The translations under genes and the position numbers were made by a program. DNA of 64,000 nt, from assembly GCF_000003195.3 (NCBI RefSeq), contig NC_012873.2:16109202-16173201 (forward strand). The letters are read 5' to 3'. The stretch is from Sorghum bicolor (taxonomy: Eukaryota > Streptophyta > Magnoliopsida > Poales > Poaceae). Of this stretch, positions 1 to 10,919 are shown piece after piece; positions within the stretch are counted from its first letter, which is position 1; the number at the start of each line of letters is the position of its first letter. Below the pieces are notes generated by a model. That model was not told the DNA's origin. It saw nothing but the letters and a program-made list of their open reading frames with translations, and ran no database searches.

Positions 1-583
1 TGCACTATCAAGCTCCATCTCCTTTTACTAAAGCAAATATTGATGTTTTTTTAGGCTTCAAACATCATAGCTAAACAGGGTAGAGGGGATTGGACATCAC
101 AATCCAAAAGGGCAGAGGAAATTGGACATACCTTGCAGGTTCTTCGCTGGCAGCGCCCTTGGCTTGGGTTGGCGACCTGGAGCCCTTGGGGAGGCGGTCA
201 TCGTCGGGCATAAATGCGGCATGCGAGTCGGAGCAGCTTCGGTCGCGGCCAGAGGATCTCAGGTGGGGAGGCGGCCTTCATTGAGCAGCTTCGGTCACAG
301 GTGGGGAGGCGGCCTTCGTCGAGCCTCAGGCAACGGTGGCGGCGGAGGAACCCTAGCCACCAGTCGCGGCCATGCGCGTGGTCGGGTGGGTATGGAGGTG
401 TCGGGCGGATGCGGAAGAGGGGAATAGAAGCCACCAAAACGTTTTTTTCCTTTTCATAACCGGTGGTAGTGGGTAATTTTCTCCAACTTGGTCATTCAAA
501 AGCTGATGAAAGCAAGGGGGGAGGTGCTTTTGAAATTGTACTGTAGTAAAAGTTGCTTTTGGGTAAAAGTATATGTGGCTTTT
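1..583. other. Unassigned sequence with GC-rich patch
   Basis: Bases 120-440 are much more GC-rich than the AT-rich surroundings and stay open in several frames on both strands, as GC-rich plant DNA often does. A motif beginning gagcagcttcggtc occurs at about 231 and again at 284, each time followed by a caggtggggaggcggccttc block, so part of the patch is a short direct repeat. I see no domain, splice signals or transposon ends. It could be a captured or degraded exon, but no coding claim is made. Confidence 0.3.
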
Positions 584-652
584 GGACCCTTTGGTTGGCT
601 TTTGGCTTTTGCAGAAGCAAAAGCAGGTTGAAAAGTCCAACCAAAGGGACCC
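584..652. mobile_element. Short fold-back (MITE-like) element
   Basis: The two ends are inverted repeats: GGACCCTTTGGTTGG at the left, and its near-perfect complement CCAACCAAAGGGACC at the right. An inner hairpin (GGCTTTTGC / GCAAAAGC) fills the middle. The whole unit is about 70 bp and would fold on itself. No clear target duplication is visible, so the superfamily is not assigned. Confidence 0.45.
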
Positions 653-3219
653 CAAGTCCCTCTGTGTGCAGCTTCACTTTCCTTTCAAAATGTTGTATGA
701 TGCCCTTAGTGTGAGGTGATTGTGGAATTTGGTTAACCTCCTCTGTTCCTGACATGGTTTAAGAAAAAGTGGAAACAAGTAAATAATTGAAGGAGGGATC
801 GACAAGTCCTCACTCTCAACCTTTTTCAACATAACTATTAGGACATGGCTACAACAAGACGCTCACTCTCAACCTATTCGACAAGTCCTTACCAATTCTT
901 ACCTTGCTCAACAGGAGGGATCGACTACCGACAAGTCCACAACAATGGAATGAAGTGTATCGGTGTCGTAGCAAGACTTGTGAGATAAAAGAACGGTACC
1001 TAGACCGTGCTAGAGACGCGAGCCTGATCACAAAGGAAACCACAACACCCCATCAAAAACAAAATGAGCAGCCCTACCGGAAACAATATGAACAACCTTT
1101 TTTTTCTTTTTTGTTTTCTTTGTTTTCTTTTGCTCTTTTTTCAGGAAAACCTCAATAACTGATTATATGAACAAAAGAGTATAAATGAGCAATTCACCAC
1201 ACAAACGTTTTCTAGCAAGAGTAGGGGTATACTCTCTCTCTAGAGTAAAACTAAACCTCAAAATTTAGTATGTCGAGTACAAGTATTAACCACAGCTGAT
1301 ATAACTTCACCACGAATAGAATAGAAACGGTATATGGTGATGCACGGTTGTGACTAGATGGTGTCAAAAATTCAAAACTCTAAAAACTAGAACTAAAAAC
1401 CAGCACTCGACACGATCGAAGCAACCGAAAACTAAACAAGCCATAACTAAGCAGTATTAGCAACGACTCAAAGGTTTTATAGGATTGCAGGAAATAAATC
1501 TACTAAATTTATTGGCATTTCTAGACTACAGGAAAAAATAAAACAACAAAGGATTGGAAATCTCTCACCGATAAACCTTGATCTGATTACCAACTAGACC
1601 CTGTTAGGGTTTTTGCACGATCTTTGGATGAGAGGCATGGGATAACTCGATTGGTGAATGGAGATGACGTTCTCAGCTCGACTACAGCCTTCTAAGACCA
1701 TATTTTAGCAACCGATACACCATCCTCAATGACTATCATGATCTTGTAGAGCGCGACACCCAGCCACTAGGGCCACTCATCCTGTAAGCAATCAAAGAAC
1801 CAGCAAGAACAAGTACTAAATTACTAGATATAAATTAAGGTTTCAATCTCAATCTCTAATGAAGTGGGGTTCTCAAGACGGGAAGATGGGCGGGTTTCAA
1901 TCTCAATCTTTAATGAAGTGGGGTCCTCAAGACTGGAAGATGGGCGGCTGATCCAGCATACGCACTTACAAGCAAGTAGTGAAAGCTAAACTTGATCTAA
2001 ACAAAACTCAAACTATTCATGGTGGCTCTAGAGGCAAATAAATAGAGGGGAGGATGACCAAAGTGGTGCTGAAGTCATCCTCCAACCCTAGTACACATCC
2101 TATACATGGGCCATTGGCCCAAAATAGGGTGACACAGCACCGTAAGCAGAAAAGGTTTCGACAATAAAACAAGGACTGTACCCGACTCAGATGAGATATA
2201 GACATGTGGTTTGACCCATTTGAAAGTAGACTTCATAAGCTTTCCATCAAGTATAAGAACGTCCCGATTGGCGTCCGTATGAAGCCATGGTGACCCATAC
2301 AAGTTGTGGTTATTCTGCAGTCCGAATCCAACTCCCAAAACGTGTTGGGTTTGGACTCTTGTTTTCCTTGCTCTAGGAACGACGTGGTAGCCTGATGGAG
2401 GACGTTGTGAAAACTTGGACTTGATCCTCAACTACCTTTGTTAAGGTACCATGCTTCCCATATGCAAGCAGCCCTTGTAGTGTTGCCTCACATTCTAAAT
2501 GCAATTGAACCTTCCCTTGTTGATCCTCTCCATCATTTTCGAGCAACATCAAAGTGCACATGTCCCTATTGTCTAAATATTATGGACGAGAGTTTAAGAA
2601 TGAACTTACTTGATGGTTGAGTTGATGGGCACGAGCACGAGTAAGAGGGCCAAGTGGTGTCGGTGGTGATATAGGTGTGGATGTATGGATGATGTTGATG
2701 TCCTCATCACTCTATCAGTATAAAAGATAATCATAAATAATCTTGTAATATTTTTTTATAAATTATTAGTACTACATGATAATAAATTGCATAAATTGTA
2801 TTTTAAATAATTTTATACATTTTGATTGAAATATTATATCAAATGAATATTGGTAATTCAACATGTTGAATGAAACATGCAATATGTGAATATAGTCGAG
2901 TGCTTACATAATTGTAAGAAATAAGAGGACATGATTGAAGCCTTAGCTAGCTATCCTCTCCATGGACCACAAGCAGAGTGACGGTTCTGTCATCTATGGA
3001 CCGATCGCCATTCAGGAATGTAAGGAACATGATATGCACATGTATCTGTTCGTGTGTTTCACATGGATATAGACACAACAAATCAGGCCAACGTATATCT
3101 AATACTAGAATTATAAAAGCCAAATTTATTGGAGGGCATGGAGCCGTGTAATACTAAAATGAGAGCAGGTAATATGCATCTTTCGGGTGTTTGCAACACA
3201 GCGACTTAGTTTCATATAC
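653..3219. other. Gene-less unassigned stretch
   Basis: There is no recognisable protein domain, RNA gene or transposon terminus here. The short open frames on either strand have no family resemblance I can name. The only structure seen is the 54-bp tandem duplication annotated separately. Confidence 0.4.
1841..1948. repeat. 54-bp tandem duplication (2 copies)
   Basis: A unit running from tttcaatctcaatct to gaagatgggcgg occurs at 1841 and again at 1895 with a period of exactly 54 bp. The copies differ at only about three positions, so the duplication is fairly recent compared with the surrounding repeats. Confidence 0.8.
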
Positions 3220-3222
3220 TAA

Positions 3223-3458
3223 GCCCTTGTTTAGTTCATCCAAAAAACAAAAACTGTTCAAGATTTTCCATCACATCGAATCTTGCGGCACATGCATGGA
3301 GCATTAAATATAGATGAAAGCAAAAACTAATTGCACAGTTTATCTGTAAATCGCGAGACAAATCTTTTAAACCTAGTTACTCCAGACAATGTTTGTCAAA
3401 TAAAAACGAAAGTGCTACAGTGTCAGAATTCTAAAAATTTTTGGATCTAAACAAGGCC
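3223..3458. mobile_element. Tourist-type MITE (PIF/Harbinger), copy 1
   Basis: The ends are GCCCTTGTTTAG on the left and CTAAACAAGGCC on the right, inverted repeats with one mismatch. TAA stands on both sides (3220-3222 and 3459-3461), the 3-bp duplication typical of PIF/Harbinger MITEs. Internal sequence (gcatggagcattaaatat, cgcgagacaaatctttt) is shared in degenerate form with the copies at 9585 and 10448. It is non-coding. Confidence 0.9.
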
Positions 3459-3461
3459 TAA

Positions 3462-4276
3462 CTCTCGAGATGTGGCAAGAAATACGTGAAATAAATATCT
3501 TTAGAAACAGCCTTTAGGCCAAGTTCAGAAGAAACAAGGAGATTCAGAATAATTTTGGAGATGGCACCTATGAGATAAAAGAACAAATTGCTAAGTTAAA
3601 AAAAAAGAAATGCCTAAGAGAATTGGTTAATGGTATTTGAATTTCAATTTTGAACTACTAGTCCATAACCTGTGCTCTCGCACGTGTTGGAATCTTAAAA
3701 GACATGAGCTTGCTTGACTATGATAGATTACCAACCATTTTTTAGTCATGAAAGCTCTCCATGATGTACAATTCACTCTGATGCGTAGCATTTAAATACT
3801 ACCACATGGTCAGCAAGAACATTAAGAACTGTCCCTGTAAAGATACCATTGGCTTCCTGAGATATTTCACTCTGACACCTCTTAAAGTGTGCACCAGAAT
3901 ATTTTTCGGATAATTTCTATATATATTAAAGCCAGATCATAAATTATGATAATCTTAGATACTAGTATGAGCATTGCTCGCATACTAGACAAAATAAATA
4001 GCAAGAACACAAATACTAGTATATGAACATTACTTGCATACAAATACTAGTGTATGAACATTGCTTCGTGAGGAAGTGGAGAGGACTTCCATATTTAAAC
4101 ATGGCTACCTCCACTTTTTCAAGTAAAGTGAGACTAAAAAGTTCTCATTTTCGTCTTTGCACGCATGAATGAGCCTGCAGAATTTCTGATTTGAGCCCAT
4201 ACCTCGCCCCCGTCAAATTCCCCACCCATGTCCTCTCCTCCCTCGGTGTCCAAATAAATCAATTTTTAGAGTTATA
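3462..4276. other. Gene-less stretch with short local repeats
   Basis: No gene is seen. At 3959-4066 a short unit (aatactagtatatgaacattacttgcatac) is repeated about three times with variation. The rest is AT-rich unassigned sequence. Confidence 0.4.
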
Positions 4277-5157
4277 CGCTAGTACCAAAAGCTCTATGCT
4301 GATGGTGATTCTTTTTATAGGTGATTTTAATTAAAGAATGTCTATGGCCGACTTAAGAACCAAAAGTGAAAACACATTCTCAGTGCAAATAGTACATTTT
4401 CACTGGCGGTTCTCTTAAGTGAACTGGCAGTGGAAATGTATTTGCACATGCGGTTTTCCTACCAAAACCACCACTAGAAATCATGTATTTCTACATATGG
4501 TTTTGTTAAAAAAAACGTCACTACAAATCAGATTTCTAGTGGCAGATTCTTAAGAAAACCGCCTGTAGAAATAATTTGAAATTGATTTTTTTGAGTTTTT
4601 TTAAATAACCTCGTATGAAAAACCCACCAAAATAAAAGTTGTACATCTCAAAAAGTTATAAAACTTTATAGTTGATAACTTTTCATTTGAAATCATCTTG
4701 TCACCAAAAACTATGTTCAAATTTATCAAATTTGAAATTTAAATTTTGTAAACGACATCATATGGAGAAACTACCAATATAAGAGTTGTAGATCTTGAAA
4801 AGTTATAAAACTTTATAGTTGACAACTTTTTCATTTGAATCCATTTAGGGTCTCAAACAATTAATGTATACTTGGTTTAAGATAATATGTGAGGAACCAA
4901 ACTCTAATATAGACACGAGTGATGGGTGAGGTGATAGAGGAGACTACGCGCGAGGGGGAGGTCGCGGGTTCGAATCCTGCCGGCCGTGTAGCACGTGATT
5001 TTACGCAAAAAAAATATGTGACATTTTTTGGAAATCCATTTCCACTGGCGGTGGTCTTAACTGAACCGCTAGTGGTAGTGAACCCTACTGGCGGTTTTGA
5101 AAAGCGCCAGTAAAAATGTGTTTATAACCGCCACTACTGAGGTTCTGTATACTAGTG
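4277..5157. mobile_element. Non-autonomous CACTA element A
   Basis: The right end reads ...CTAGTG, so the terminal inverted repeat is CACTAGTATACAGAACC. The left end is a degenerate CGCTAGTACCAAAAGC. ATA flanks both ends (4274-4276 and 5158-5160), the 3-bp duplication expected of CACTA transposons. Many alternating subterminal repeats built on CTGGCGGTTnTCTTAA occupy both margins. No transposase is present. The right-hand terminus resembles that of element K (CACTAGTACACAGATG), so a K-like transposase may have moved it; that is inference. Confidence 0.85.
4919..4985 (+). other. tRNA-like segment inside CACTA A
   Basis: It contains GGTTCGAATCC (4967-4977), a perfect pol III B-box/T-loop, preceded by gggtgaggtgatagagg, which resembles a weak A-box. 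I could not fold a full cloverleaf and see no anticodon arm, so this is a relic or promoter-like fragment and not a tRNA gene. The same segment is present inverted in element B. Confidence 0.5.
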
Positions 5158-5160
5158 ATA

Positions 5161-5528
5161 TTAAGTCATAACTTTATATATGTAACTAGTTTTATTAAAA
5201 AAGCACAAAAAATTATAGAATACAACTATATATATTGGGAGTAGTTATTCATCTTTTATTGCATTTTATCTAAAGTCATGTTTGGATCCCTGTAGATAAC
5301 AGCTATAGATAATAGCTATATGTTAATAGTTATCTTTTTTAGATCAAATAGGTGCAATTAATAAAATAATTATTTGTTATCTGGACCTCTAGATAATAAC
5401 TATCTCTTGACCAAATCCCATAATAATAACGAATAGTTATCTTAGTAGCATCTTTATTAGATGGTAGTTAGCTAGCTATAATATTATGAATCAAATTGGG
5501 CCATTATCGGGTCCTTAGAAGCAACACT
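5161..5528. other. Gene-less spacer between CACTA A and B
   Basis: This is AT-rich sequence with repeated tagataata / tagttatct runs around 5290-5450 that could pair with each other. No termini are defined and no gene is seen. Confidence 0.35.
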
Positions 5529-6638
5529 CACTAGAAGAATAAGTTCTGTACAAGCTGTTTCAAATCTATTTCTACAGGGGTTTTTTAGACCCGTCAGCGC
5601 TGGAGCCAGTAAAAATACACTATTTTCACTGGTGGTTAATTGAGAACCGCTTGTAGAAAGGTTGCCACAGGCGGTTCAGTTAAGATAACTGCCTGTGGAA
5701 ATCTATTTCCACATGTGGTTGTGTTATGTCAACCGTATGTGGAAAGGTTTGTCCAAAAAATATAAACTAGGTTTTACAAATGGGTAAAAAAGATTTTAAT
5801 CATGGGAAAGGCCCACAAAACAGCAGCCCGCCTGTAAAATCACCTAACTTCTCCCTCGCGCGGGCTATTTTACGCAAGTCGCAACCTCTCCCTAGCGCGG
5901 GCGGTATTTCGCGTAAAATCGTGCGCTAGACCGGTAGGATTCGAACCCGCAACCTCTCTCTCGCGCGTAACCTCTATTACCACTTCACCCATTACTCACC
6001 TGTGTCTATACTAGAGTTTGTTTCCCCACATATTATCCTAAACCCAGAAAATATTGATTGTTTGAGGTCCTAAACGAATTCAAATAAAAAAGTTATCAAC
6101 TACAAAGTTATATAACTTTTCAAAATCTACAACTTTTATATCGGTGGTTTCTCCATCTGATGTAATTTATAAAATTTGAATTTCAAATTTGACAAATTCG
6201 AACGTAGTTTTTATGACAACATGATTTCAAATGAAAAAAATTATCAACTATAAAGTTTCATACATTTTCGAGATCTACAACTTTTATTTTGGTCGTTTTT
6301 CATATGAGGTCATTTGAAAAATAAAAAAAAATCAATTTCAAATTATTTCTACAGACGGTTTTCTTAACAAACCGCCTTTAGAAATACATGATTTATACAT
6401 GCGGTTTTATTCGGAGAACCGCCAGTGAAAATGGATTTTTATAGGTGGTTTTCTTAAGGGAACCACCTGTAAAAATGCACCATTTTCACTGGCGGTTCTT
6501 TTAACAAAACTGCCAGTGAAAATAGTTTTCTACTGGCGATTTTTCAGTCGGGCCCACCAATTTCTTTTCACGGGCGTTTTTTAATTGAAACCGTCTAAAA
6601 AAATTCTACCACCAGCTTAGAGCTTTTTTGTATCAGTG
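5529..6638. mobile_element. Non-autonomous CACTA element B
   Basis: The left end is CACTAGAAGAATAAGTTCTG and the right end, read inverted, is CACTGATACAAAAAAGCTC. Dense alternating subterminal repeats (cactggcggttc and complements, tttcttaa spacers) lie at 5580-5760 and 6340-6600. Internally it matches element A in inverted orientation, including the tRNA-like segment and the stretch around the actctarTATAGACAC motif. A clean 3-bp target duplication is not visible (act on the left, agt on the right), so the exact ends are slightly uncertain. It has no transposase. Confidence 0.75.
5933..6005 (-). other. tRNA-like segment inside CACTA B
   Basis: Read on the minus strand this holds GGGTTCGAATCC (5937-5948), a perfect B-box, preceded by gggtgaagtggtaatagagg, a better A-box match than in element A. 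It has the same origin as the element A segment. No full cloverleaf can be drawn by eye. Confidence 0.5.
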
Positions 6639-6661
6639 AGTATAAACTAAGAATGGTCTTA

Positions 6662-6810
6662 GGTCTTGCTTGGCTACACTTCAATCTATCCTAATCGATG
6701 CATATTGAGATATTGGCTACACTATAAAATATGTTTTATCTACTAGTTTTCACCCGATCACTCCAGTACATATAGATTGATGCGAGAGTAGGTGCAACCA
6801 AACAAAAGCC
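6662..6810. mobile_element. Degenerate MITE
   Basis: The left end GGTCTTGCTTGGCTACAC and the right end (inverted: GGCTTTTGTTTGGTTGCACC) are imperfect inverted repeats, and TCAATCTAT lies inside both. It resembles Tourist MITEs, but the flanking triplets (tta, tat) do not match. Confidence 0.5.
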
Positions 6811-6964
6811 TATAGGCGTTTGCAGTCTTATCCTGCTCATGTGTTTTCTGGGTCCTAGAGCCAAGATAAACTCGGCCATGCTTGAAAACTTCAGCGACTC
6901 CTCGTTCTAGCCACGCCAACACGCCATAGGAGTGCTAAGAGCCAGTGAAATCAATCGAGATTTA

Positions 6965-8189
6965 CACTACTACATAAATTTTATTTGGTGGCTCGCAAAA
7001 ACAGTTAGTGGAGGCGGGCATTGCAACTGGTCTCCAATCAATAGCCTCGCTTAATCGAGGCTTAATGGGGGTGGTTGCTTTGCCTGCCTCGGTAATTCGA
7101 TTAAAAAATTAAAAAAAGATAAGCCCAGACGTGAGCCCATCCAAGGCTTGATGTCGAGCCCATCTAGGGCCGCCACGCTATGAGCTTGCCATCGTCGCGT
7201 CCGCTCCACCACCACCGTGCGTCCTGCTACTGCCTCTGGCCATCGTGGTGGAGCCCGTGCAGCCTGTCTAGCCGCACCGAGGTGAAGCTCGCCACTGCTA
7301 GATTCGTCGGGGCTAGATCCGCTCGTGCCATGGCCAGATCTACCATCGTTGGGGCTAGATCCGCCGTGGTTGTGCCTGCCACCACCAGATCCACCCGCTA
7401 CAAGGCCAGATCTGCCCGCATCGGAGCCAGTTCCTCCACGGATCGAGGTCGTCGTCATCAGATTGCCACAGATTGAGCTCTTCATTGCAGGACCTGCCAT
7501 GGATGGAGGTCGCTGCCATTCAATCCGCCTTGCCCCATCGCCCTCGCCACCACTGCTAGGGCACCAGCGCCGCCCACCATTGTATGAGTGCTGCTCGCCG
7601 TGACCCGACTCCGCTGTGAGTGTGGACCCTCCCTTCCTCACTCACCGTGAGGAGCACCGAGAGGGCACGGCCCTCTTCCCCGCACACATCGTGAGGAGTA
7701 CTGCCATCGGCCCTGGTGAGGAGAAGAGGGAGATGGAGCAGACTTGGGAGGGAGAAGGAGGAGAAGGGGGCGCAGTGCCGCACAGGCATCATGAGGGGCG
7801 TCGTCGGCCAAGGGAGAGGGTGAGGAATAGAATGAGTGAAGGAACCCTAACTTTGTTTATATGCAAGATGGTTACCGAGCTCCGATTGGGCTTATTGGGC
7901 CTCGGCCTTTTTCGAGGCGGGCCTTATAGTGTGCCCGCCTCCTAAAATTGATTAATGAAAGCGAGCACCTTAAGATGACTGTCTCTATAAATAGCCTATT
8001 TTCGGAGGCGGTTTTCTTAATGTGTCATCTCCATTAATCGATTTTAGAAGACGGTTAGATTTTGAACGCTTTGGTAAATAAATGCAACCGCCTCCGTTAA
8101 TAGCCCAGTATTTTAGGAGGCGGTTGTATTTTATGTCCACCTCCATTAATGTTTGGGTATCATCATCTAAAATCATTTGTGTAGTAGTG
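6965..8189. mobile_element. CACTA element C carrying captured GC-rich DNA
   Basis: The ends are CACTACTACATAAATTTTA on the left and, inverted, CACTACTACACAAATGATTT on the right. TTA flanks both sides (6962-6964 and 8190-8192), a clean CACTA duplication. Subterminal repeats built on ggaggcggtt / ttaatcga are seen at 7000-7100 and 7960-8150. The centre (about 7150-7850) is GC-rich sequence unlike the AT-rich margins and contains no transposase, the arrangement of a gene-fragment-carrying CACTA. Confidence 0.85.
7150..7850. other. Captured GC-rich gene-like fragment in CACTA C
   Basis: This GC-rich block is open in several frames on both strands; the longest is a 196-codon minus-strand frame (7051-7641) rich in Gly, Ser, Arg and Ala. 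No known domain is recognisable. Repeated gccagatctgcc / gctagatccgcc motifs on the plus strand suggest a low-complexity exon. The likely source is a host gene fragment picked up by the transposon. Which strand was originally coding is unknown. Confidence 0.4.
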
Positions 8190-8192
8190 TTA

Positions 8193-8517
8193 GTAGTATA
8201 TCTACCATCTATGCCAACGACAACCACTTGTGTGGAGTCATCCATATCCTAACTTTGGAGGTCTTGTTGACGCAACACTACAAAGTGTTAAGAGTGTACC
8301 TATACATCATAAATGAATTCATCTCTTTGAAAATCACGTATTGAGATTTAATCTTATGGTGCGGAATTTATCCGCGCAAGTACCGTGGCTTTTGCATCGG
8401 TCGTGGCCGGAAGTAGAAAGGACTCGTTTACGGTTTCATCCTTTGTTTTATTGATGCTGCGGGATGTGTAATTAGCTCGCTAGACATAAATGTGCTCCAC
8501 TGATATTCAACGCAGTG
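8193..8517. other. Gene-less spacer
   Basis: This is unassigned single-copy-looking sequence between CACTA C and the next MITE. I see no domain, RNA gene or termini. Confidence 0.35.
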
Positions 8518-8520
8518 TAA

Positions 8521-8716
8521 GGCCAGTTTAAATAGAGGTTTTATTAGAGTTTTATGTACATTAAATATGCTTATGTGGCACTATATTAATGAGGAGAGAG
8601 ATGATAAGAGTTTCGTGGAAGTATAGAGTGTTTCATCCCTATGAAACTCTTATGCACTGTTTCTAAAATATTGATATATTGAAAACTAGATCATGAAACC
8701 CTCATTGAAGATAACC
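8521..8716. mobile_element. Tourist-like MITE, second family
   Basis: The left arm GGCCAGTTTAAATAGAGG and the inverted right arm GGTTATCTTCAATGAGG are imperfect inverted repeats, continuing inward as repeated gagtttcatg-type motifs. TAA is found on both sides (8518-8520 and 8717-8719). The gagttttat / atgaaactc arms are characteristic of a common grass MITE family distinct from the GGCCTTGTTTAG type. Confidence 0.75.
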
Positions 8717-8869
8717 TAAGCTAACTGCTATAAAATAACTATTATATAGTTTTTTTTTCAAGTTACACACTCACAATGCGTGTATACTCACTCCTATGAA
8801 CTACAGGCACAAACTGTACCACTATGAGCATTAGATATTCTTTCTATTCATTATGTTGAACTGAATTTA

Positions 8870-9879
8870 AAAAGAGTATTTGAGACTCTAAATGATTTTA
8901 AATTAAAAAGTTATCAACTATAAGTTGTATAACTTTTGAGATCTGCAACTTTTATTTTTGTTATTTATCCATTTGAGGGTCATTTGAAAAATTCAAATTT
9001 CAAAGGTAAGAATTTCAAACGTACTTTTCTCCTTGATAATATCATTTTAAATAAAAATGTTGTCAACAATAAAGTTATATAACTTTTTGGTATCTACAAC
9101 TTTTGTTTTGGTTGTTTCTCCATCTGAGATTGTTTGAAAAAATTGAGTTTTAAATTTGAGAAATTCAAACATTTTTCTTGACAAAATGACTTCAAATAAA
9201 AAAGTTATCAACTACAAAGTTCTATAATTTTCAACATCTATAACTTTATTTTCTCCATCCATGATTGTTTGAAAAATTTACATTTATTACTTAATTTTTA
9301 ATATTCGGCGTCTATTCGTAGGGGCGGCTCTAGATTCAATCACCCCTACAAATCTCATTTTTACTATTCAACATCGACCTGTGGCCTTGTGGATGCCTAG
9401 TGAGGCCTTGCAGTATTAATTTTCTTATCCAAATTTGAGAATATTTGGATTTATAGGGGTGGTTCTATATCTAGCCACCTCTACAAATCCTGAGCTGTCC
9501 CTATAAACCCGATTTATAGGGATAGCTTAGAAATCACACCTTTAAATCAGTGATTTGTAGAGGCATCTACACAGAGGCGGCTAAGGTCTTATTTAGTTCG
9601 CGAAATTTTTTGGGTTTGGCTACTGTAGCATTATGTTTTTACTTGACAATTATTGTTAAATCATGGACTAACTAGGCTCAAAAGATTCGTCTCGTAAATT
9701 ACTGTAAACTGTGTAGTTAGTTATCTTTTTTTTATCTATATTTAATACTTTATGCATGTGCTGAAAGATTTGATGTTACGGGGAATCTTGAAAAATTTTA
9801 AGAACTAAACAAGGCCTAAGCAAACTACCCCTACAAATAGTCTGCAGCCACCCCTATAGTGTGGCTTTGTGTCTCAGTG
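8870..9879. mobile_element. CACTA remnant related to A/B
   Basis: Its 8880-9290 part closely resembles the interior of element B (aaaagttatcaactataa, atctacaacttttat blocks). From 9300 on, repeated CACCCCTACAAAT motifs in both orientations look like subterminal repeats. A probable terminus reads ...GTCTCAGTG at 9879 (inverted CACTGAGACACAAAGCC). No matching left end is visible, so it is probably truncated. A MITE (9585-9816) sits inside it. Confidence 0.5.
9585..9816. mobile_element. Tourist-type MITE (PIF/Harbinger), copy 2
   Basis: The ends are GGTCTTATTTAGTTC and GAACTAAACAAGGCC, with TAA duplicated at 9582-9584 and 9817-9819. The interior carries the family motifs ctactgtagca and agattcgtctcg. 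It is inserted in the CACTA remnant and is therefore younger than it. Confidence 0.9.
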
Positions 9880-10447
9880 TAGGAGCACCTTCTTAATTAA
9901 TGTACCATGTGGTACTAAATCCATTAGTTAGCATTAATTGTAGGACTTTGGAATTTCAAAGCCCAATTAATCCAACCGGTAGTTGTGTCGCGACAACTGT
10001 CATGCTATAGTGATCTTTGTACCCTGGTACCCCATGGATCGTATGCATGGCTTGAAGGGAGATCTTTCGTATCTTTCGAGATCCACCCTACAATATGGGG
10101 CTAAAAAGCTAAAAAAAATTAGTGATTTGTTTTTAGCCCTTATAAAAAGAAAACAGATTCTTAAACCTTTTCCACGCTCATGTTGGTACTGCAAAAAAAA
10201 ACTGCAAAATCCAATATTTTCGTAATCGATTAATGAGGCATTGCAGACGGGACAGCGGTGAGTAGCCAGGCAAGTCATGTCCTTTTGTTTGTCTTAATCC
10301 TTAATCACTGTGGAAGTGTTAGAGTACATGTCTACATCATAATGAACTCATCTCTTACGTATGACAATCATCCTGATCGGCTGTTGCTAGCTGCTGCGGC
10401 GGCTTGTTTATGCTGCTGCTGCTGCCGGAAATCTATACAACGCCTAA
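9880..10447. other. Gene-less spacer
   Basis: No gene is supported. Two overlapping short open frames on opposite strands (about 9983-10278) have no recognisable domain. A GCT-rich run lies at 10384-10425. Confidence 0.35.
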
Positions 10448-10792
10448 GGCCTTGTTTAGATTGAAGATGAAAAAATTTTGGCTGTCACATCAGATATGTC
10501 GGATGCATGTCGGGAGGGGTTTTTAGAGACTAATAAAAAAATAAATTACATAGCTCGTCTGGAAACTGCAAGACAAATCTATTAAGCATAATTAATATGT
10601 CATTAGCATATGTGGGTTACTGTAGCACTTAAGACTAATCATGGACTAACTAGGTTTAAAAGATTCGTCTCGTGATTCTCAACCAAACTGTGTAATTAGT
10701 TTATTTTTTTATTTACATTTAATGTTCCATGCATGTGTCCTAAGATTCGATGGGATGGATGAAATTTTTTTGTGGGGAACTAAACAGGGGCC
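10448..10792. mobile_element. Tourist-type MITE (PIF/Harbinger), copy 3
   Basis: The left end is GGCCTTGTTTAGATTG and the right end GGAACTAAACAGGGGCC; TAA is duplicated at 10445-10447 and 10793-10795. It is longer than the other two copies (345 bp) but shares ctgtagca, gattcgtctcgtgatt and the terminal motifs. Confidence 0.9.
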
Positions 10793-10919
10793 TAAAGGGA
10801 GATAGCAAAGGGCATGCTTATAGCAATGATGAGCTTTTTTTTTTGCCAAGCCCGGTAGTTATTTATGGCAGCTAGCTTACTCAGCTCTGTGCACGTTTTT
10901 TTTGAAACTTCACATCACT

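Noticed and set aside
4919..4985. Functional tRNA gene
   Set aside because: Only the B-box and a weak A-box are present; no complete cloverleaf or acceptor stem can be formed by eye.
5280..5470. hAT-type MITE
   Set aside because: Repeated tagataata / tagttatct motifs are present, but no paired termini or 8-bp duplication could be defined.
7616..7945. Open frame on the plus strand in CACTA C
   Set aside because: It overlaps an equally long open frame on the other strand in GC-rich DNA, with no recognisable domain.
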